64,000 nt of DNA from Allohoeflea poritis (lineage in GTDB: Bacteria; Pseudomonadota; Alphaproteobacteria; Rhizobiales; Rhizobiaceae). The translations under genes and the position numbers were made by a program. The stretch lies in assembly GCF_027889715.1 (NCBI RefSeq), contig NZ_JAPJZH010000003.1, positions 310,001 to 374,000 on the forward strand, in the 5' to 3' direction. Positions 61,113 through 64,000 of the stretch are shown here, piece after piece. Under the pieces are notes generated by a model. It had not been told where the DNA came from, searched no databases, and worked only from the letters and a program-made list of their open reading frames with translations. The stretch's first letter is position 1, and every line of letters starts with the position of its first letter.

Positions 61113-61874
61113 TCAGAATTGGACACCCTTGGTAAATCCGCCATCAACCAGAAGGTGGGTTCCGACGCACCAGCTTGCCGCCGGGCTTGCCAGGAAGACC
61201 GCGGAGCGCGCAATTTCCTCGGCCTCGGCCATGCGTCTGGTCGGTTGCTTGCGGATCGCCGCGCTATATGTGCGTGAACGCGCCACCTGGATCATTTCCC
61301 AGTTCGATCCCGGGAACATGGTCGGGCCGGGCGAAAGACAGTTCACCCTGATACCCTTGGGCAGATAGAACTCGGCCAGTTGCTTGGACCAGGTAACCAG
61401 CGCGGCCTTGATCGCATTGTAGGCCATCGGGGCGACAAAAGTCTCGCTGGCGGCCATTGTGGCGATGATCAGTATGGAGGCGTTCTCGCTTTCCTTGAGC
61501 GCCGGATACGCTTCTTCGACGGCGCGCGTCGCGCTCATCAGGTCGATCTCGAAATTGCGGTACCAGTATCGCTCCTCGTTGGTGCCTCCACCTGCGGAAA
61601 GATTGGCAATCAGAATGTCCAGCCCTGCAAATTCTTCAACCGTGTCGCGCACCCATCCGCGTACGGCATCGCCTTCACGCCCCTGCAGCGCCCGTCCCAT
61701 GGCGCGTACGCCCTTGCTTTCGAATTCCGCGATGGCGGTGTCGATGTTCTCCTGGCCCCTTGCGCAGATCGACACGTGGCAGCCCTCCTCGGCCAGCAGC
61801 GATGCAATCGAACGGCCAATCCCGCGTGAGCCGCCCGAAACAGCCGCTTTGAGACCCTTCAGGCCCAGCTCCAT
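61113..61874 (-). CDS. SDR oxidoreductase, paralogue 2 of a duplicated pair
   Basis: A 253-residue SDR beginning MELGLKGLKAAVSGG, with YNAIK intact, Ser in IIATMAAS replaced or shifted, and LSAGGG where NNAG is expected. GAGGAG precedes the ATG at 61874; the frame is open 15 bases further. It pairs with the SDR at 47.1 kb, with the same ends, same length and same NAG change. It is the first gene of the minus-strand operon SDR, Rieske B, MaoC, ThuA B, hydrolase. Confidence 0.9.
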   Translation of the reverse strand: MELGLKGLKAAVSGGSRGIGRSIASLLAEEGCHVSICARGQENIDTAIAEFESKGVRAMGRALQGREGDAVRGWVRDTVEEFAGLDILIANLSAGGGTNEERYWYRNFEIDLMSATRAVEEAYPALKESENASILIIATMAASETFVAPMAYNAIKAALVTWSKQLAEFYLPKGIRVNCLSPGPTMFPGSNWEMIQVARSRTYSAAIRKQPTRRMAEAEEIARSAVFLASPAASWCVGTHLLVDGGFTKGVQF

Positions 61875-61952
61875 CGATTTGCTCCTCACAAATTGTGCGC
61901 ACAGGGTTCACACATTCCGGTGAATTGTCCACGCCTCACGACCATCTTTACT

Positions 61953-61996
61953 TGTATATCGTGGATATTGTATTGTATATAAAAAAAGACGTATAC
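61953..61996. promoter_or_regulatory. Cluster of three GTATA(C/T) motifs in the 61.9 kb divergent region
   Basis: TTGTATATC (61953), ATTGTATATAAA (61973) and GACGTATACGCAT (core 61991-61996) lie between the divergent SDR and CoA-transferase genes. This is the densest group of the motif in the window. Confidence 0.5.
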
Positions 61997-62047
61997 GCAT
62001 AAATAAGCACCGCTCCGGGTGCGTTGCGGATCATTGGGAGTATCGAG

Positions 62048-63322
62048 GTGGACGACAGGTCTTATCAGTCTGCGGCTTCGGCCGACGAGGCGGACGGGAG
62101 CGCCGAAGGTGTGCTTTCGGGGATCAAGGTTCTGGACCTCTCACGGGTTGTCGCCGGGCCGCTCGCCGGCCAGACCTTGGCAGATCTGGGCGCCGATGTG
62201 ATCAAGATCGAACGGGTCGGAGATGGCGACGATCTCAGAACACTGGGGCCGCCCTGGGTCACGTCTCCAACGACCGACCTGGAACAGTCGACCTATTTCC
62301 AGACAGTCAATCGCGGCAAGCATTCTCTGACCCTGGACTTTTCCCAGCCGGAAGGCGCGGAAATCCTCAGGGAACTGGCCAAGGAAGCGGATGTCCTCAT
62401 CGAGAATTTCCGAACCGGGACCCTGGATCGTTACGGGTTGGGCTACGGTGACCTGAAGGCCATCAACCCCGGGCTCATTTTTTGCTCGATCACCGGCTTC
62501 GGACAAAGCGGACCCTATGCGGACCGGTCCGGCTATGACTATCTGGTGCAGGCGATGGGAGGTCAAATGGCGGTGACCGGACTGCCCGAGGGGATGACCG
62601 GCGCCGGCCCGATGCGGGTCGGCGTTCCGATCGCCGATATCACGGCCGGCAACAATGCGGTCATCGGCATTCTGTCCGCCCTGCTGCATCGTGAAAAATC
62701 CGGAACCGGCCAGCACATCGATATCGCTCTGCTGGATTCGCAGGTCGCCCTCCTTCTGAATTCCCTTTCCGCCTGGTTGAACGCTCGCGCTCCCCTGCCG
62801 CGCACCGGCAATGATCATCCGACGGCGGTTCCCAACGGCGTCTTCGCGGTAAAGGACGGCCATATCCTGATCGCCACCTTCAATGACCGGGAATTTGCGA
62901 GACTGGCCGAGGTGCTGGAGCACCCGGAATGGGCGACGGATCCGAAATATGCGCGTTCCCGGGATCGGCTCGCGAACCGGAGGGAGTTGACCCGCGACAT
63001 GACGGAGGCATTGTCGCACCACGACAAGCAGCATTGGATGAACGCGATCAACAACGCCAAGGTCTCGTGCGGACCGATAAACGACATGGGCGACATCGAG
63101 CGTGATGAACAGCTGTTCGAGCGGGGCATGTTCGTGACCCTTGAGCACCCGGTCATGGGTGAGGTGCGCGTGGTGGGAAGCCCGCTCAAGTTTTCCGACA
63201 CACCGGTGATCTATCCCAAGGCTCCACCGCTTGCCGGCGAAGATACAGAAACCATTCTCAAGGAACGCCTGACCCTGACCGATCAGGACATCCAGGGCCT
63301 GCGTGCAAAGAAAGTCGTCTGA
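62048..63322 (+). CDS. CaiB/BaiF family CoA-transferase
   Basis: A 424-residue class III CoA-transferase from the GTG at 62048 (GGGAG upstream; a TTG at 62024 is also in frame). VLDLSRVVAGPLAGQTLADLGADVIKIE is the N-terminal signature, read here as overlapping short motifs. The catalytic Asp is D164 in DRSGYDYLVQAMGG. It moves CoA between acids without ATP, for example from a thioester product back to the substrate. It heads a plus-strand operon with the OB-fold and thiolase genes. Confidence 0.93.
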   Translation: MDDRSYQSAASADEADGSAEGVLSGIKVLDLSRVVAGPLAGQTLADLGADVIKIERVGDGDDLRTLGPPWVTSPTTDLEQSTYFQTVNRGKHSLTLDFSQPEGAEILRELAKEADVLIENFRTGTLDRYGLGYGDLKAINPGLIFCSITGFGQSGPYADRSGYDYLVQAMGGQMAVTGLPEGMTGAGPMRVGVPIADITAGNNAVIGILSALLHREKSGTGQHIDIALLDSQVALLLNSLSAWLNARAPLPRTGNDHPTAVPNGVFAVKDGHILIATFNDREFARLAEVLEHPEWATDPKYARSRDRLANRRELTRDMTEALSHHDKQHWMNAINNAKVSCGPINDMGDIERDEQLFERGMFVTLEHPVMGEVRVVGSPLKFSDTPVIYPKAPPLAGEDTETILKERLTLTDQDIQGLRAKKVV

Positions 63323-63331
63323 GGCGGCGCT

Positions 63332-63706
63332 GTGGCAGAAGCGATAAACGATCCGCAGGCCAGGTTCCTGGCGCAGCTCTCACAGGGCCGCTTCATGCTG
63401 CAACGCGACCCGCTATCGGATCGCGCGGTGTTTCCGCCGCGGCTGCGCGCACCCGGTCACGGCGGAACGCTGACCGACTTTTTCCCGGTATCCGGGCGCG
63501 GCATTGTGTATTCGGTGACCGTTCAACCGAAGAGGCCTCCGGATCCGGACAGGGTCATTGTTCTTGTCGACCTTGAAGAAGGTGCGCGGATGCTGTCGCA
63601 CATGCCCAATGCCGATCCGGAGAATGTCGCGATCGGCGACAAGGTCATCGCCCGCATCGTGACGGAAGGCGAGACGCCGATGGTCGTCTTCGATCCCGCA
63701 CCGTGA
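63332..63706 (+). CDS. OB-fold (DUF35-like) protein lacking the zinc ribbon
   Basis: A 124-residue protein with the order typical of DUF35 thiolase partners: helix FLAQLSQGRFML, VFPPRLRAP, then the OB strands GRGIVYSVTVQPKRPP, VIVLVDLEEGARMLSHM and IGDKVIARIV. The four cysteines that normally bind zinc around FPPR are all absent. Its stop overlaps the thiolase start, so the two are probably one complex. Confidence 0.8.
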   Translation: MAEAINDPQARFLAQLSQGRFMLQRDPLSDRAVFPPRLRAPGHGGTLTDFFPVSGRGIVYSVTVQPKRPPDPDRVIVLVDLEEGARMLSHMPNADPENVAIGDKVIARIVTEGETPMVVFDPAP

Positions 63707-64000
63707 GTTGGCAGGACGCCTTTCCGCGCGGCCGCACGGCGGTCGTGGGCGCCGCCACCTATGGATTGGGCGAATGCCCCGGAGTCTCGTCGCTCGAGAT
63801 GGCAGCCGAGGCGGGCTACCGCGCCCTTGACGATGCGGGGCTCTCCATCGCGGATGTCGACGGGCTGTTCGTGGCGCTGCCGGACGACTATCTCGGCGGG
63901 CTCGCCATGGCGGAATATTTCGGCATCCAGCCGGCCATTGTCGACAACAACCGCCCCGGCGGCTCGGCCTTCCTTTGCCACGCCATCCATGCGGCCCTGG
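63703..64000 (+). CDS. Thiolase / SCP-x-type acetyltransferase, 3'-truncated by the window edge
   Basis: The first 99 codons only. From the GTG at 63703 the protein reads a thiolase N terminus: TAVVGAATYGLGECPG, SLEMAAEAGYRALDDAGLSIADVDGLFV and GIQPAIVDNNRPGGSAF. The latter corresponds to the region before the nucleophilic Cys loop in lipid-transfer-protein-like thiolases. Coupled to a DUF35-like protein, it would catalyse thiolytic or retro-aldol cleavage of a beta-keto or beta-hydroxy acyl-CoA. Confidence 0.85.
   Translation, partial: MSWQDAFPRGRTAVVGAATYGLGECPGVSSLEMAAEAGYRALDDAGLSIADVDGLFVALPDDYLGGLAMAEYFGIQPAIVDNNRPGGSAFLCHAIHAAL

Noticed and set aside
1-64000. CRISPR arrays, insertion sequences, integrases, tRNAs and rRNAs
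   Set aside because: No regularly spaced repeats, transposase or integrase motifs, or RNA-gene signatures were seen on either strand by eye. A covariance-model scan would be needed to exclude small RNAs.

Overview
The window is GC-rich DNA, densely packed with overlapping operons, and has the gene content of an alphaproteobacterial catabolic generalist: a tripartite tricarboxylate transporter, two ribose-type ABC importers, SorC and GntR regulators, Rieske oxygenases and many SDRs and CoA ligases. Nothing in it fixes the genus. I see no rRNA, tRNA, CRISPR array, insertion sequence or phage gene. Function calls come from reading motifs by eye, not from database searches.

Region 1 (1-7.7 kb): the 3' end of a urea-transporter-like gene and a ChrR-type cupin, then a minus-strand tctC-tctB-tctA-gntR(UTRA) operon. 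Divergent from it is a DUF3604/PHP-like metal-dependent protein, and a perfect 16-bp palindrome lies between them.

Region 2 (7.8-34 kb): two divergent loci, each with a SorC/LsrR-type regulator and a sugar ABC importer. The first minus-strand operon (20.7 to 7.8 kb) has 11 genes: FGGY kinase, PfkB kinase, SorC regulator, 2-hydroxyacid dehydrogenase, a fused class II aldolase-SDR, a methanethiol oxidase of the SBP56 family, a [2Fe-2S] ferredoxin, a CoA-binding protein, a ribulose-phosphate epimerase-like protein, an LsrF-type thiolase and a BisC/DMSO-reductase-type molybdoenzyme. Its importer (binding protein, ATPase, two permeases) and an MFS carrier run the other way. The second locus is mtnK-mtnA-sorC divergent from another importer (ATPase, permease, binding protein). 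Both divergent promoter regions carry AAGTCAA/TTGACTT half-sites. Together the genes suggest salvage of 5-methylthioribose or a related 5-modified pentose, with aldol cleavage to DHAP and disposal of the methylthio group as methanethiol. That pathway is an inference.

Region 3 (34-64 kb): about 29 genes in short, alternating operons for CoA-dependent breakdown of an unknown acid. They encode three acyl-CoA ligases and one degenerate relative, two Rieske oxygenases, two ferredoxins, an enoyl-CoA hydratase, hotdog hydratases, five SDRs, an acyl-CoA dehydrogenase, a CaiB/BaiF CoA-transferase, an OB-fold/thiolase pair, a complete E1alpha/E1beta/E2/E3 2-oxoacid dehydrogenase, paired ThuA-like and VOC proteins, and one FCD-type GntR regulator. 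Most intergenic regions here hold a GTATAC-centred, AT-flanked motif, so one regulator may control the whole island. Several genes come in paralogous pairs, as if a module had been duplicated. The window ends inside a thiolase-like gene.
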